Below, in pieces: positions 1 to 11,110 of a stretch of 64,000 nucleotides of DNA. The DNA is from Limonium bicolor. Taxonomy: Eukaryota > Streptophyta > Magnoliopsida > Caryophyllales > Plumbaginaceae. Location of the stretch: the NCBI GenBank assembly GCA_023374045.1, contig CM041778.1, forward strand, positions 95,110,839 through 95,174,838, given 5' to 3'. Position numbers and translations under genes: made by a program. Position 1 is the stretch's first letter. Each line of letters begins with the position of its first letter. The notes beneath the pieces are model-generated. The model had not been told where the DNA came from. It worked only from the letters and a program-made list of their open reading frames with translations, and searched no databases.

Positions 1-114
1 GTTAGTGTTCAACATATCTCAAATCGGCATCAGGTAGCAGATTTCCTTACAAAGTCTCTCAATGGAAAGGACTACAAAGACATATTACACCAAATTGGGC
101 TTCAACTGCTATAA
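1..114 (+). pseudogene. Ty1/copia polyprotein, RNase H C-terminal tail (partial)
   Basis: Reading frame 1 is open from the window edge to a TAA at 112-114 and encodes about 37 residues containing HQVADFLTKSL and ending IGLQLL. The QVADxxTK(P/S)L motif shortly before the stop is the signature of the RNase H C-terminus of plant copia polyproteins. The rest of gag-pol lies outside the window, so whether the element is intact is unknown. The LTR-like sequence that follows fits the normal order of RNase H, polypurine tract, 3' LTR. Confidence 0.8.
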
Positions 115-141
115 AACTTGGATGAAGATCCTTAGAGTATC

Positions 142-294
142 TGTTAGAGTAGATAAATATATGTTTTATTATGTAATGTCTATGTATAGTTACTTGGTAA
201 TATTTGTACGTTAGTGTGCTTATCTATACACTAGTGTTGGTGAGCAGTATATATAAATGAGCATACTGCTGTAGAGAAGGCACATGATATAACA
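142..294 (+). mobile_element. copia 3' LTR, probable
   Basis: The sequence starts TGTTAGAGTAG, a common copia LTR start, 28 bp after the RNase H stop. It holds a TATA-like stretch (TATATATAAATG near 247-258) and can end at AACA near 291-294. The matching 5' LTR is outside the window and no target duplication can be checked. The right border is therefore a guess, and the LTR may be longer or truncated by the LINE that follows. Confidence 0.5.
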
Positions 295-318
295 CGCTCA
301 TAATGAAGTGGTGCCGGG

Positions 319-1734
319 TTGGTTTTAAAATGTACCTCTTTTAACCTAGCAATGTTAGCCACGCAATATTGGCGATTTCTTCAACAGTTTGAACTTTTAG
401 CAGCAAAGATTGTAAAAGCCAAATATTTCAGAGATATAAATCTTTTTGATGCTCGATTGAGCAGTAGACTCAACCCACTTTGGCGATCTTTACATAAGCT
501 TTAGGCTTGCTTAAGTGTGGGGTGCACATAGCAATTGGGAATTGGTAAGATACTTACATTAGGGATATATGGGTACAAGAAACCAGGTGGTTTTTAGTAG
601 CTGTGGTGTCTCCCGAATCATGTCAAGACTCACGGTCGGGTACTTGGTTGATTGATCCTCATTTGTGGGTGAGGAGAAAGGATCGTGTGAGGCAATGGCT
701 CCATGACGATGATGCAAGGTTAGTTTTAGAAATGTCATTAAGTGAGGAATCCAAGAATGAGGGTTGGGAGTGGGGTTTTCCAAGTTAGAAAGTTTTTCTG
801 TGAAATCAACATACCGTTTAGCCATATCTAACATGCTTAACTCTGGCCCATCTTCATCATCACATAGTAGAGTAGGAAGAGCAATGTCTAGGGGGAGGAA
901 ATGTCTACTTCCTCAATGGGTTAATTTGTTTGCCTGGAAATTCATGAATGGTCTTCTTCCGTGTAGGGTTGTTTTGTCAAGATGAATTAAGAGTCTTTTA
1001 GATGATGATTGCCTATTATTTGGTGGGGTGGATGATATTGTGCATGCTTTTACCCATTATGCTTATGTTCGATCTTTGTTGGCATAGAGTTGGCCTAACA
1101 ATACTGGTCTGCTCTACGTGATTGGTTAATTATGCACTATCTTAAGGAGGACACTGGTAATATTCAAAGGCTAATTTTTCATTTTTGAAGGTTATGGTAT
1201 GACACGTGCCAGTTTATTCATGACAGGGTTTGATCCATGGAATGAGGGTGGGAGTATGCTCAAGTTTTTTTGGACACGGATATGGATGCTTAACAGGCAT
1301 GACTTGGTCCTGCGGGATCAGGATCGGAGGGAGATGGGGCAAAATGTTGTCTATGTCTTTGTTGATGGTAGTGTGGGGGCAAATGATAGGTTTAGTCTCC
1401 GTTTTCTTTGTCAAGACACAGATGGTTGTGTGGTTGCAACATGAGGGATTCTTGGGAGTGGTAGGTTTCGCACGCCGAAGACAATATAGGCTAAGACGAT
1501 TGATTTTGGTGTTTGAATTGCATCTTTCATGGGATTAAAGAGGTTAATACTCTATAGTGATTGTTTATCCTTAGTTAACTTGGTAAATGGAGTGGGTGAT
1601 ATCAATCATGATGTAAAACTTAGTTTGGAAGAAGTTAAGAGGATGATCGGGTTTTTGAGTGGTTCTCTTGTAAGTTCATTAGTAGAGAAGGTAATGTAAA
1701 TGCTCATGCTTTTGCTAATCTAGGTAGGGGATGA
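319..1734 (+). pseudogene. LINE-type retroelement remnant: RT tail, zf-RVT and RNase H
   Basis: Fragments in several frames line up in the order of the C-terminal half of plant L1-type ORF2 proteins. Positions 319-504 resemble the end of the reverse transcriptase (AMLATQYWRF, AAKIVKAKYF, LWRSL). Positions 620-960 carry WLIDPHLW, DDDARLVLEMSLS and VKSTYRLA followed by a zf-RVT-like stretch (LFAWKFMNGLLPCRV). Positions 1340-1734 are RNase H-like (VFVDGS near the start; CKFISREGNVNAHAFANLG at the end, stop at 1732). Several stops and frame changes separate the pieces, so this is a dead copy. The 5' half (endonuclease and RT core) is absent. No poly-A tail or target duplication was identified. 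Confidence 0.75.
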
Positions 1735-2483
1735 AGAGTTTGAATTTTTGCAAGTAATAGATGAATGTTGGTTTTCAACAAAGACATACAAGTGCCAACA
1801 TATTAAAAAAAGATCATGTTTTATTAGCGGGTTTAATTATTGTAGTCCCATGACTGTTTTGTTGAGTAGTAAAAGTGACAAGGGTAAAAAAATTGAAAGA
1901 AAAGACGAATAAGTGATGTGAGTTGTTAGTTGAAGTTAGAAAAAGTAGAGAGAGAAAATATGTGAAAGAAAAAATAAAAAAATTAATACGACAACTGATA
2001 TGCATGATGTATAAAAAGAAAAAGTAAGTTGATGAGATAATTAAACTAAATCGTAATAGAGTCAATTAATGGTCCTGTTCAATGGTGAGATTGTGTTTTT
2101 GGCCCAACATTCAAAACGATTAAAGAGAGATTAATCCTAGCTAAAAGTGTCCAAAAATTAAAGAGTTATGTGTCTGTGTTCATTTGCAGCATTAATGACG
2201 ATCACATTATTAGTGGTTAGATAACTTATTTATCCTTCACTTTCTACTCTATTTCTCAAAGGTCAGATAAGAGAAAAAGAAAATCGTGTAAGCATCAGGT
2301 GACAACTTAAATCTAATAGCTTTATTTTTGTAAAGGCACCCAAACATCATAAAGGTCATTGGAGGTAAAATGTGGACCTTTTTTTCTTTTGCACACTTAG
2401 TATGGAGGTATTATCTTAGCTGTATCATCAAGGCCATAGAGCCCATAAATCTGTCTTAATGTCACCACCAAACAGACTTATAT
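1735..2483. other. AT-rich intergenic DNA, nothing recognised
   Basis: AT-rich sequence between the LINE remnant and the hAT-like element. The one open frame (reverse strand, 1814-2065) is low complexity and looks like chance. No RNA gene, repeat unit or splice pattern was seen. Confidence 0.5.
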
Positions 2484-2484
2484 G

Positions 2485-4222
2485 TAGGGGTGTTAAAAAA
2501 AAACCGGAACCACATAACCGAAACCGGTAAAACCGACAAAAATTTGGTTAACCGAACCGGTTTTCCAGTTTCGGTTAACTGACCATTTAAATAAGCCGCT
2601 TCCGGTTCCGGTTATCACTTTTAACCAAACCAGTTAACCGGATTAACCATTTAACTATTTATAAATTTAAAAAAAATCAGATTTTCTAAGGGAGCGTTCG
2701 GTTAAAAAAACAGCACAAATGGACAGCATGTTTGTTGTGGCATATGCTACTTTCCTCATTTATTTGTTTTGTTGTTCGGTTAAAAGAGTATAAATGTCAG
2801 CATAAACATCAGCATAAATGTCCGCAGCAAATGCTACTTTTTCATTTCTACGCTTTCACTTCTGCTTCTTTTCTCCCTTCATAATGTAATTACTATGACT
2901 ATTGATTTAAAAAAATATTTATCTTATGACATTTTTTACAAGTTACTTTAATTGTTACAAATTACACAATGCTTCAAATAATTTATAAAAAATAGTACTA
3001 CTTCTTTAGCCAAATTTAAAAAAATCACATTAATAATACTAATTTATAATATATATTTGTAATACCACATAGATTAATAAAATTTAAAAAAACCAATAAA
3101 TATACACACTTGTTGATATATGAATTAAAATATTTAAAAAGTATATAGAAATATGAATGTTTATAAATTTATTAACATACAAAGTTACAAAAATATTATA
3201 TATTATTAAAAGTTACAATTTCACTAAATAATTTCACACAACATTATCAGAAAATTTGAAACCCTTGTTCTCTTTTTTTACACTTTTATATTTGTAAGAA
3301 TTATAAAATTAAGAAAATAACAATGTATTGTTTAGAAATTTCAATATTTACTTAAATAATAAAAAATAAAATGTTATTGGTTACATAAATATAATTTTCT
3401 TCGGTTTCTCAAGTTTTTTATTGTAAATTAAATACTCATAGTAATATATTATTTGTGAATTTTTCTATTTATTTTTACTAACAGACTAAAGTTACGTAGT
3501 GTAATAAATAAATTGTAATTGTAATACAGAAATGGTAAACGCACGGCAGATAACTAACTTAACCAAATATGTTGCATATATGTCGCACTGTCAAACAATA
3601 GTTATCAAAACAGCTACAAATATTCCAGTTCAAACCTGCCAGCAAATATGCTACAAATATGCCAGCGCAAACCTTCTACCAAATATGCTGCCAAAACAAC
3701 CATACCGAACGGCGAACAGAGCAAAGTCTTTATACATTTTCCTTCCTTCCTTTTGAATTCTAACTCTTACATTTTGTGTTAGATAAAATAAATTTTGAAT
3801 TAGAAGATATGGAAATTGCTGAAGGTCAAATTTGTAATCGTATAGTTATCTTACAATTAATATTTCGTATCATTACTATAATATTTTCTATAAAACTTAT
3901 AGAAATGATCGAGCTCACAACAGAGCTGCCTATAATAACAATTGATTTTTCAAGTGATTGGTGAAACTTGATTGTATTTGTTAACAATACTTAGTTGTTG
4001 TAAGTTAATGGTAAAGTTAAGTTGTTGTTATGTAATGACAGAATTTAGATGTGATGTAAAGGGAAACTAAGATGACTTGCTATAATAGCAAAACTTATGA
4101 TGTAACAGAAAATTTTATGATTTTAATTATAGGTTGTAATATAAAAGTACATTTTTTTATGATAATATTTGGTTAAGTTATCAATATTGACTGCCGGTTA
4201 ACTGATTATGAAAACACCTCTA
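2485..4222. mobile_element. Non-autonomous hAT-like element
   Basis: The left end TAGGGGTGTT (2485-2494) and right end AACACCTCTA (4213-4222) form a 10-bp terminal inverted repeat with one mismatch. Subterminal CCGGTTAACC-type motifs are dense at the left (2505-2645) and recur at the right (4193-4202), as in many plant hAT elements. The 8-bp flanks are only imperfect copies: ACTTATAT (2476-2483) and ACCCATAT (4222-4229) differ by two C/T transitions, as expected for an old, methylated insertion. No transposase is encoded. The element at 53526-54426 has the same terminal and subterminal style. Confidence 0.6.
2695..3711. mobile_element. Possible nested MITE inside the hAT-like element
   Basis: CGTTCGGT at 2695-2702 is inverted as ACCGAACG at 3704-3711. 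Both flanks carry repeated AGCATAAATGT / ACAAATATGCCAGC-like motifs running toward the interior. The interior is very AT-rich and non-coding; the 74-codon frame at 3532-3756 consists of those repeats. No convincing target duplication was found, so this could instead be part of the outer element. Confidence 0.35.
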
Positions 4223-5192
4223 CCCATATATAATGGTCAAAACTGATGATATTGAGCTTTAGTCAGACAATTAAACTTGATATATGGCCCAACTGAAATG
4301 GGCCTAAAAAGCCAATCATGTGGGCTTAAAATAAAGTTAAGCCTAGATTATAATTTAATTGGATTGTAACATGGCTTTAGCCCAGCCCAACTTGTCCCAA
4401 AGTTATATATTTATAGATTAAGAGATATATTTATATATATATATATATCAAAATTTTGTATACTTTAATACAACATATATATTTGGTTTAATTATAGCAT
4501 AATATAATAAGAATGATAAAACTCAGACGTGTTGACACAAAGCTGGTAAAAAGGTTGAACTGGACCCAAAAACAAAATCCGGGCCATAAACACCAAACAC
4601 ATCGGTCCAAAAGTAGAGAAAAATAGTTGATATGACAATTGATGTATGTGACATACAGAGACAATAAACTAACTGATCAAATAAACCCGGTGCGAAAGAA
4701 TGGACCTAAAAATGACAAATTCTTGTCCATCAAACAGCACCGATAATACACGGAGAGATGACCGCATCAATTATTTCAAATCCTTGACCCTCTGGTCTAG
4801 ATCTCTTAACTTCTTTTAAAAAAAAAAGATCTCTTAACTCCTGAAAACGGAAGTCTTCAGGTCGACTAGTAGGACACTACTACAAGCCAGAAACACAATT
4901 ATTTCGAATTATACGCCATATCGTCGTCCTTTGAAGCTTCGGGGACATAGAATAGCTATATACCAATGGAAATCTTCACAGATAAGATAATATTAACAGC
5001 ATGGACAAAAGTAATTAGAATCTGAACTGAATTTGCTTAAACACTACAGCCCCAGATAGCATTATCCATCCCACTTATTCCCACATGGGTGGCCAAAATT
5101 GTCCCATGGAGATGGAGACTAAAATAAATGGGGCATAATGCTTCTTCTTCTGCTTCTATTTCACACAATAACAGCATTTCTCTTTCTAATCT
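4223..5192. other. Intergenic region left of the gene island
   Basis: AT-rich DNA including a TA dinucleotide run near 4425-4450. AGATCTCTTAACT occurs twice around a short T/A tract at 4799-4842. No open frame or known repeat was recognised. The right part may contain 3' sequence of the minus-strand gene beyond it. Confidence 0.4.
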
Positions 5193-5366
5193 CTAGGATT
5201 GTTCTAACAGATTCTCTAGATACAAGTTCAAAATGTACCTACCAGTAGATAGAACATCGAGCCTCTTCTCGCTGGGTTCATATTTTCGCTTCCGCAGCTG
5301 ATACCGGTGTGTTACTGACGAGACCGTGTATTCTTGCCCTTCCATTGTTACACTTTCTCCACATAG
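5193..5366 (-). other. Unidentified exon-like ORF downstream of ZOP1
   Basis: On the minus strand a consensus-like acceptor (CTCAG, ending at 5367) precedes an open frame with an ATG at 5345 in good context (AACAATGG). It encodes MEGQEYTVSSVTHRYQ and onward to a stop at 5193. Possible donors lie at 5242 (CTG|GTAGGT) and 5238. The peptide is charged (RKRKYEPSEKRL) and not low complexity, so it looks more protein-like than neighbouring random frames. I do not recognise it. It could be an alternative 3' exon of the ZOP1 gene, the start of a separate gene, or 3' UTR sequence. Confidence 0.25.
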
Positions 5367-5810
5367 CTGAGCAGTAATGGTTAATCTACATTCTTTCCCT
5401 ATAACAATAACGAGTGCAAAACTATGGTGACTTTGCACTGCACGGCAAAAAACACAATGTAGAATGTTGACCCATATGAGCATGTAACATATTTTAGAAT
5501 GAGCTAGCTGTTCCCATCACAGTGGAGAAAAGTACTGTTCAGTTCCACAACAATGAGTGCCCCTCAAAGAAAAAATTGAAAGTTGAAACTTAGCAAAGGT
5601 CCAACTATTCGATCGACAAACCCTTTCACATTAAACTCGGCAACTTTTTGTTTCCTTTCAACCTGGCACTCTTCCTGCCTGTACCCAATCCCCCCAACCA
5701 ATCCACTCTGAAAAGTTCTGGGATTGGGAATTGCCGCCTTGGGTGCCAGAACATGAAACAGTACAACAAATACAGAATGTTGGTCTAGCGACAAAAGAAA
5801 GCTCACTCAA

Positions 5811-7946
5811 TCAACGCCCATACAGTCCCATCATGTTCTTTTCCCTCTCTTCCACTCTCCGCCTTGCAGCTTCCCTTGCTTTGACAGCGGCTGCTTCCTC
5901 AGTAGACATGGGCTTTTTCGGTTTCCTCACGTTCTCATCAGCCCTCTTTCTCTTCTGTACAGACACTGATGAAGTCGCCCCTTTTACCGATCGTTTTGGG
6001 TCAAGAGGCTGCGACACAACAGGCCCAGGTGCCGCAGTGGTACCTCCACCTAGAAGTGTATCACCGCCTTTCTTTTCTGTTGCAAGACCGGAAGTTGTAA
6101 AGGACTTCTTCAAGCCTCCTTCCTGCTTTTGACCTCCTGGTGCTTTCTTTGCTGCTGCGGAAAATGCCTCTTCCCGTGTGACCCATTTACCTGTTCCAAC
6201 ATATCATATTCAAATAAAGATGCAGACAATAATCAGCAAGGTGAAATAGAGAACCCGTCACGAAAATAAGAATGAGATCTGTGAGTGTTAAAAGAGATCC
6301 ATTTACCTACAGCATCTGAGTAATAGAAGCCAGAATTGGGGTCATAGTAAATGCCACTTTGTTGATCAAAATAATAGCCAGAGCTGCCATCGAACTCCCA
6401 AGCTGTCATAACATGAAAGAACACTCTTGACAAGACAATCAAATTAAGGTGCATGTAAAGTAACAGACAATTTCATGGAGCATCAATAAGAGAGCGAGTT
6501 GAAGCAGAAACTGCACTGAAGCTCAAGCCAGACAAACTAGCCTAAGACCACCGACCAGCGTGGAATACCTTGAATGCTTGAATGGCAAGATAGTTTTTAC
6601 AGGAAAATAAAATTTTGAGCTGACAGCCACATCACCGGGATAAGTGAAAAGAGACTGCTTTGTGAATATGACTGGAAAGAAAGTCCTGAAGCTGATTTGA
6701 AATCATCAATGCTAAGATTCAAACTGATATAAGAGAGGCAGGCCAAGCATAAATCAACATTCACTCAAGTTCTATTATCAACTGACCATGCTTCTTGAAA
6801 ACCCTTACACTTCAAGCTTCTGCCGTAGAGTCAGTAAATGTGAAACCACATAGCAGGAAAGGCTTCAACTATTAAGAGGAAGAACGTGATATTAGCCCAT
6901 CCAACTGGCATACTAACAGTACAAACATAGAGCAAATTAAACACTTCAAGCAACACCAAAGCAGGATTAAATCACAGTACTGCTTCGTTCAATAGGTAGA
7001 TGAACCAAAAAAATAAAGCTTTATCAGCATTATGGAACACTTGTCAATATGTCATTGGTTTATATTTAGGCTGGCCCCATTATACACACACTTGTCATAA
7101 CGGATTAACTAAGAAACAATCTCCTGTGTACCAGATGAATGCACTTCTCATAAACCAACATATTCACGATGAGGCATTGTTGAAAAGTAATTGAGAAGTA
7201 AAATTCACTCTTATATAATGTAGCCAGAACAACTCAAATTTCATTTACAGCTATTAACATTGCGTCTAGTGACGATGAACACCTCCGAGGGGCAGGGAGC
7301 ACTCTAATAGCCTCTCGTAAGGATTGTGATCACATAGCCAACAAACATGGCAGGCTAATTTAATCAAGAACATAAAATACAGGAAGTATAGCCCCTACCT
7401 TGGCCACCCGCTTTATCATTTAAGCACGAGGCGTGAGCTTCTCTAGCCTCTTGAAAAGACGCCACATCTTTCTGGTAACTCTTATTTGCTTTCTGGATTA
7501 AAGAGAAATCAATGGATGTTGTCATTTTCACATAATTAAATACGAAATTGATATGTATAATTTAGAAGAAAGGAAAAAGGAGAAAGGTTACTGTACAGCT
7601 TCTATTTGCTCTAGGGCACGGGCTGCTTCTTCTTCTTTCTTCTTGTTGGCAGCTTTCTCTTTGCGCATATCAGTGATCCGATTGGCAACAGCATCTTTGT
7701 GACGCTGACCCAGCTCATGGTTCCTTATGGTAGCTGGATTGTTGTTGATAAATATTTTGCAAAATTCACACCATTTGTTCCCTTGGCTTACCCAATACTG
7801 AGCACAACGAGTAAAGGAGAAACCATCAAACTCAACACGAAAAATTGATACCGAGCATTGAAAAACTGAACATAAAGCATAAATTAAAGCTATCGATAAA
7901 CGGAATTTAATTGAAGAAAAAGGGAAATATTGTTCACCTCCGTCAT
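5811..7946 (-). CDS. ZOP1: ZOP1-like zinc-finger and OCRE-domain protein (five coding exons)
   Basis: Spliced model, minus strand: exons 7946-7938, 7797-7597, 7492-7399, 6402-6307 and 6190-5811. All introns are GT-AG and all phases match, giving 259 residues. It starts MTEYWVSQGNKWCEFCK. C13, C16, H30 and H36 form a U1-type zinc finger, followed by a charged helical region to about residue 95. Residues 103-136 are an OCRE domain (SGYYFDQQSGIYYD, SGFYYSD). The basic tail contains LDPKRSVKGA and KRKR and ends GLYGR. This architecture and length match plant ZOP1, a nuclear pre-mRNA splicing factor that also promotes RNA-directed DNA methylation; that role is known for the family, not shown here. 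The third intron is about 1 kb. The start is fixed by the three-codon first exon. The gene looks intact. Confidence 0.9.
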
Positions 7947-8474
7947 AGTTCGGTAATCAGATCTTCAGCTCCAAATGAAGTCTTTATTCAAATACGAAGG
8001 TCGATTTCTCCGCTGGAATTCACGTAAGGTTACGCAACTGTAAAGCCTCGATTCTGAATTTGTATTTCTTGTCCTTGCTGAATCGTTGTGGTGTAAACTC
8101 GCCGTTTCTTCGAGCCAAGGTGACCTCTCTTACGAACCTCTTCACATACCAATACCATGACAAATCTCCCAATACGATGTCGTTATATAAGTAGCACCTC
8201 ATAGGAAAAATATGAGACGACGTCGTAGCAATCCCACTACAAAGTAAAGCGACAAGAGCGCCAGAGCGGAGCCCAAACCTTTCTTCTTCTTTGTCGATCG
8301 TCCACCGCCGCTCACGGCGCCGATTCGGCGGTGGAGAGAGAAACCAAAGAAAAACGCTTTCTTTCTACGTGACCTAGTTTTCATTTCCCCTTCTTGATAA
8401 TCCGTCTCAACTTCCTTCACCGGATCTATAGCAAACAATTCAGTTCCGCGCTCTTCCTTCTCCCACTCGCTAAG
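7947..8474. promoter_or_regulatory. Divergent promoter region between ZOP1 and the HARBI1-like gene
   Basis: 528 bp separate the two start codons, which point away from each other. A TATATAA-type box at about 8184-8190 suits plus-strand transcription. ACGT-core motifs (GACGACGTCG) lie near 8217-8226. Open frames here on the minus strand are Arg/Lys- or Phe-rich and look like UTR. Shared regulation is inferred from layout only. Confidence 0.5.
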
Positions 8475-9815
8475 ATGGATCAGTCGTTCCTCCTTATGTT
8501 ATCGAACCTTCTGCACCTCCAAAGCCACCTCGACCCAACCTCATCCATCTTCTCCGACGGAGCAGCTTCTGCCTCCTGCGGCTCCTCAACCGCTTCCCCA
8601 ACCTCCCTCCTCACAACATCCTCCGCCGCGCCTCTCCTGCTATTCACCATCGCCTCCGTCCTGTCCTATGTCGCCTCCTCCCGCCCTAAGTCCTCTTCTC
8701 CCTCCCCATCGAATTCCGCCTCTTCAACTTCCGACCACTCACTCGCCGCCTTCCGTGCCCTCTCCACGGAGCTCATCTGGTCGATGGACCCACCCCTCCG
8801 CGACGCGCAGTGGCGGTCCTCGTACGGCCTGTCCTATCCCGTCTTTACCACTGTAGTTGACAAGCTCAAACCCCATATCGCCCAGTCCAACCTCTCCCTC
8901 CCCTCAGACTACGCCGTCGCTATGGTCCTCTCCCGCCTAGCCCATGGCCTCTCCGCCAAAACAGTTGCCCGTCGTCACAACCTTGACACGTACCTCGTCT
9001 CCAAGATCACAAACATGGTTACGCGGCTCCTATCCACCAAGCTATACCCTGAGTTCATTAAAATCCCAGTCAGCCGCCGAAGACTACAAGAAACCACCCA
9101 TGCATTCGAGGAGCTCACTTCACTCCCGAACCTCTGCGGCGCGATTGATTCAACCCCTGTGCGACTTCTTCGTCTCCCCTCGGACGGCGGCAATGTTGAC
9201 CCGTCTTCGTTCATGTCCAAGCATGGATTCCCAGCAATACAACTGCAGGTCGTCGCCGATCACAAGAAGATCTTCTGGGACGTCTGCGTGAAAGCACCCG
9301 GTGCTGTTGACGACGCTTCCCATTTCAGGGATAGTCTCCTCTACAACAAGCTGATATCTGGGGATGTAGTGTGGGATAAGGTGGTGAATGTGAGGGGACA
9401 CCCGGTACGGCCTTATCTGGTAGGGGATTCCTCTTTCCCTCTCCTGTCGTTCTTGCTGACTCCTTTTGCTGGCAACAACGGGAGGGGATCCATGCCGCCG
9501 GCACAGAATGCGTTCAATTCGTCTCTGATGAAGGGAAGATCAGCTGTGGTGGAAGCCATTGGACTGCTCAAGGGTAGATGGAAGATTCTGCAGAATCTAA
9601 ATGTGGGAATAAACCACGCTCCTCAGACCATTGTGGCGTGCTGTGTGTTGCATAATCTGTGCCAGATTGCAAGGGAGCCTGAACCTGAAGTGATGTGGAG
9701 GGAGCCTGAGGAGACTTGGGTGGCTCCCAGGGTGTTGGATAATGAGAGATCATTTTACTATTACGGTGATAATCTGAGACAAATTCTGGCGGATGAGCTC
9801 CACCAAAGGATCTAG
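8475..9815 (+). CDS. HARBI1/ALP1-type putative nuclease (domesticated PIF/Harbinger transposase)
   Basis: Single-exon gene of 446 codons. I chose the ATG at 8475 (AAGATGG context) over the upstream TTG. Residues 1-90 are Ser/Thr/Pro-rich and probably disordered. Residues 141-186 contain a helix-turn-helix-like stretch (LSAKTVARRHNLDTYLVSKI). The DDE_Tnp_4 nuclease fold follows, with a complete acidic triad at D225 (CGAIDSTPV), D318 (YLVGDSS) and E360 (SAVVEAIGLLKGRW). Related plant proteins include ALP1, which has lost transposition and antagonises Polycomb silencing, so a chromatin role is possible but unproven. No Harbinger terminal repeats, 3-bp TSD or Myb-like partner gene are seen nearby. 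GC-rich codon use also sets it apart from the TE pseudogenes. It is probably a host gene rather than a mobile copy. Confidence 0.88.
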   Translation: MDQSFLLMLSNLLHLQSHLDPTSSIFSDGAASASCGSSTASPTSLLTTSSAAPLLLFTIASVLSYVASSRPKSSSPSPSNSASSTSDHSLAAFRALSTELIWSMDPPLRDAQWRSSYGLSYPVFTTVVDKLKPHIAQSNLSLPSDYAVAMVLSRLAHGLSAKTVARRHNLDTYLVSKITNMVTRLLSTKLYPEFIKIPVSRRRLQETTHAFEELTSLPNLCGAIDSTPVRLLRLPSDGGNVDPSSFMSKHGFPAIQLQVVADHKKIFWDVCVKAPGAVDDASHFRDSLLYNKLISGDVVWDKVVNVRGHPVRPYLVGDSSFPLLSFLLTPFAGNNGRGSMPPAQNAFNSSLMKGRSAVVEAIGLLKGRWKILQNLNVGINHAPQTIVACCVLHNLCQIAREPEPEVMWREPEETWVAPRVLDNERSFYYYGDNLRQILADELHQRI

Positions 9816-11110
9816 ATGATATTGCATTGTGTTTGTGTAGCATAGTTTATTTTTAATAGTATCTTTTGTGGGGTGTAGGGAAACTTGGCTAGATTGAGTG
9901 ATAGAATTGAGAATGTATCTTTATCTTAGCTTCGTGAGTTGATTTTCTTGATTCTTATCCTCTGAATGTAAAACTAAACTTCATCATGCCAGATTATAAC
10001 ATTTTAGCACTCCACTGTAGAGTAATTGAACTGCAAATGGTTGTAATTTGGATAAGTTTGATAGAATTCCGCGTTTTGGCTGCTCGTTATTCGTTCTGGT
10101 AGAGAACTGGATCAGATACTGTTGAGTTGTGAGCGTTGGCTGCTCATTATTCGTCTTGGCTGATCTTTATTCGTATGGTGGATGATTGGCTGCGTTTAGC
10201 ACAATGTCCAAGGAACAAAAAAAGGCCGTCTATCTAACAAGAACCATACAGAGTTAAGAACTGCATAGTTTAACGTAATAAACATGCGTTTGACACTATC
10301 CCTCCAGTTGTAGATTATGGCTTAATAAGCAAAAAGAGGATGTCAACATCACTTCCTAATTGGAAAACACAGTTCTCTAGTCCCCACTGCTCGTCATTCT
10401 CTCTCTCACTACAATAACAAATCCATTCTGTAGCAAATATACAGCCTGATGAAGTTCATGTATCTAATTGCTATGAACTTCCCGTACGGTTCGGGAGCAA
10501 GCCATCCATCCACAGCCATCTCAGAAAGCACATTGAGAACCACATCCATGTTGCTTCTTTGTTGTTAATATCCACAAGCAATTTCTAGCCTTCGAATGAA
10601 TACCCATGTATAAGAACATACGGAGGGACTCACACTTATCTCTAACATCCCCTCAAGCATTATAGGATGTGGAACATGACTGGCTCTAGCTTAGAACTTG
10701 CTTCACAAAGGAGGAAAGTGATTCAGCCCCTTCTCTACTCCTTTATAAATCAACCAGCCCTTTCCCTTCAGCATAGCATCAACTTCTAAACACTCCTCAT
10801 ACTAAATAAGAAAAAAAGGAGAAGAGAAGAGCAAACTCAGCCTTGTATAGAAGGGAGAGCAGCCGAGAGCAAGGAAAGGAAAAAGAGCTTCACTTTAGTC
10901 AATACTCCATTTTCTTCCAAATATTTTAAGGTGATCTTGTCCCTAAGATATTCCTCATCCATTTCTAATGTGATTTTGACCGCAAGGCTCGAGAGAAGTT
11001 CAGGAAGCTTACCATTTATGTTACCCTTAGGTGCTCCTACTTCTGTCGAGGAATCTTAAGGTCTTTGGATGGGATTTCTTCACATTCTATAAGGTTTCGA
11101 AGACTTGCAT
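9816..11110. other. 3' flank of the HARBI1-like gene and unassigned DNA
   Basis: Contains the probable 3' UTR of the upstream gene. A short motif is repeated three times near 10077-10172: TTGGCTGCTCGTTATTCGT, TTGGCTGCTCATTATTCGT and TTGGCTGATCTTTATTCGT. At 10445-10565 a minus-strand frame (NMDVVLNVLSEMAVDGW and onward) is open for about 40 codons but unrecognised. No complete gene was seen. Confidence 0.4.

Noticed and set aside
8199..8438. Minus-strand 79-codon ORF upstream of ZOP1
   Set aside because: Lies in the divergent promoter and UTR region; Arg- and Phe-rich with no recognised motif.
8668..9401. Alternative-frame ORFs within the HARBI1-like gene
   Set aside because: Shadows of a GC-rich real coding sequence. 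Only the 8475-9815 frame has the DDE domain.
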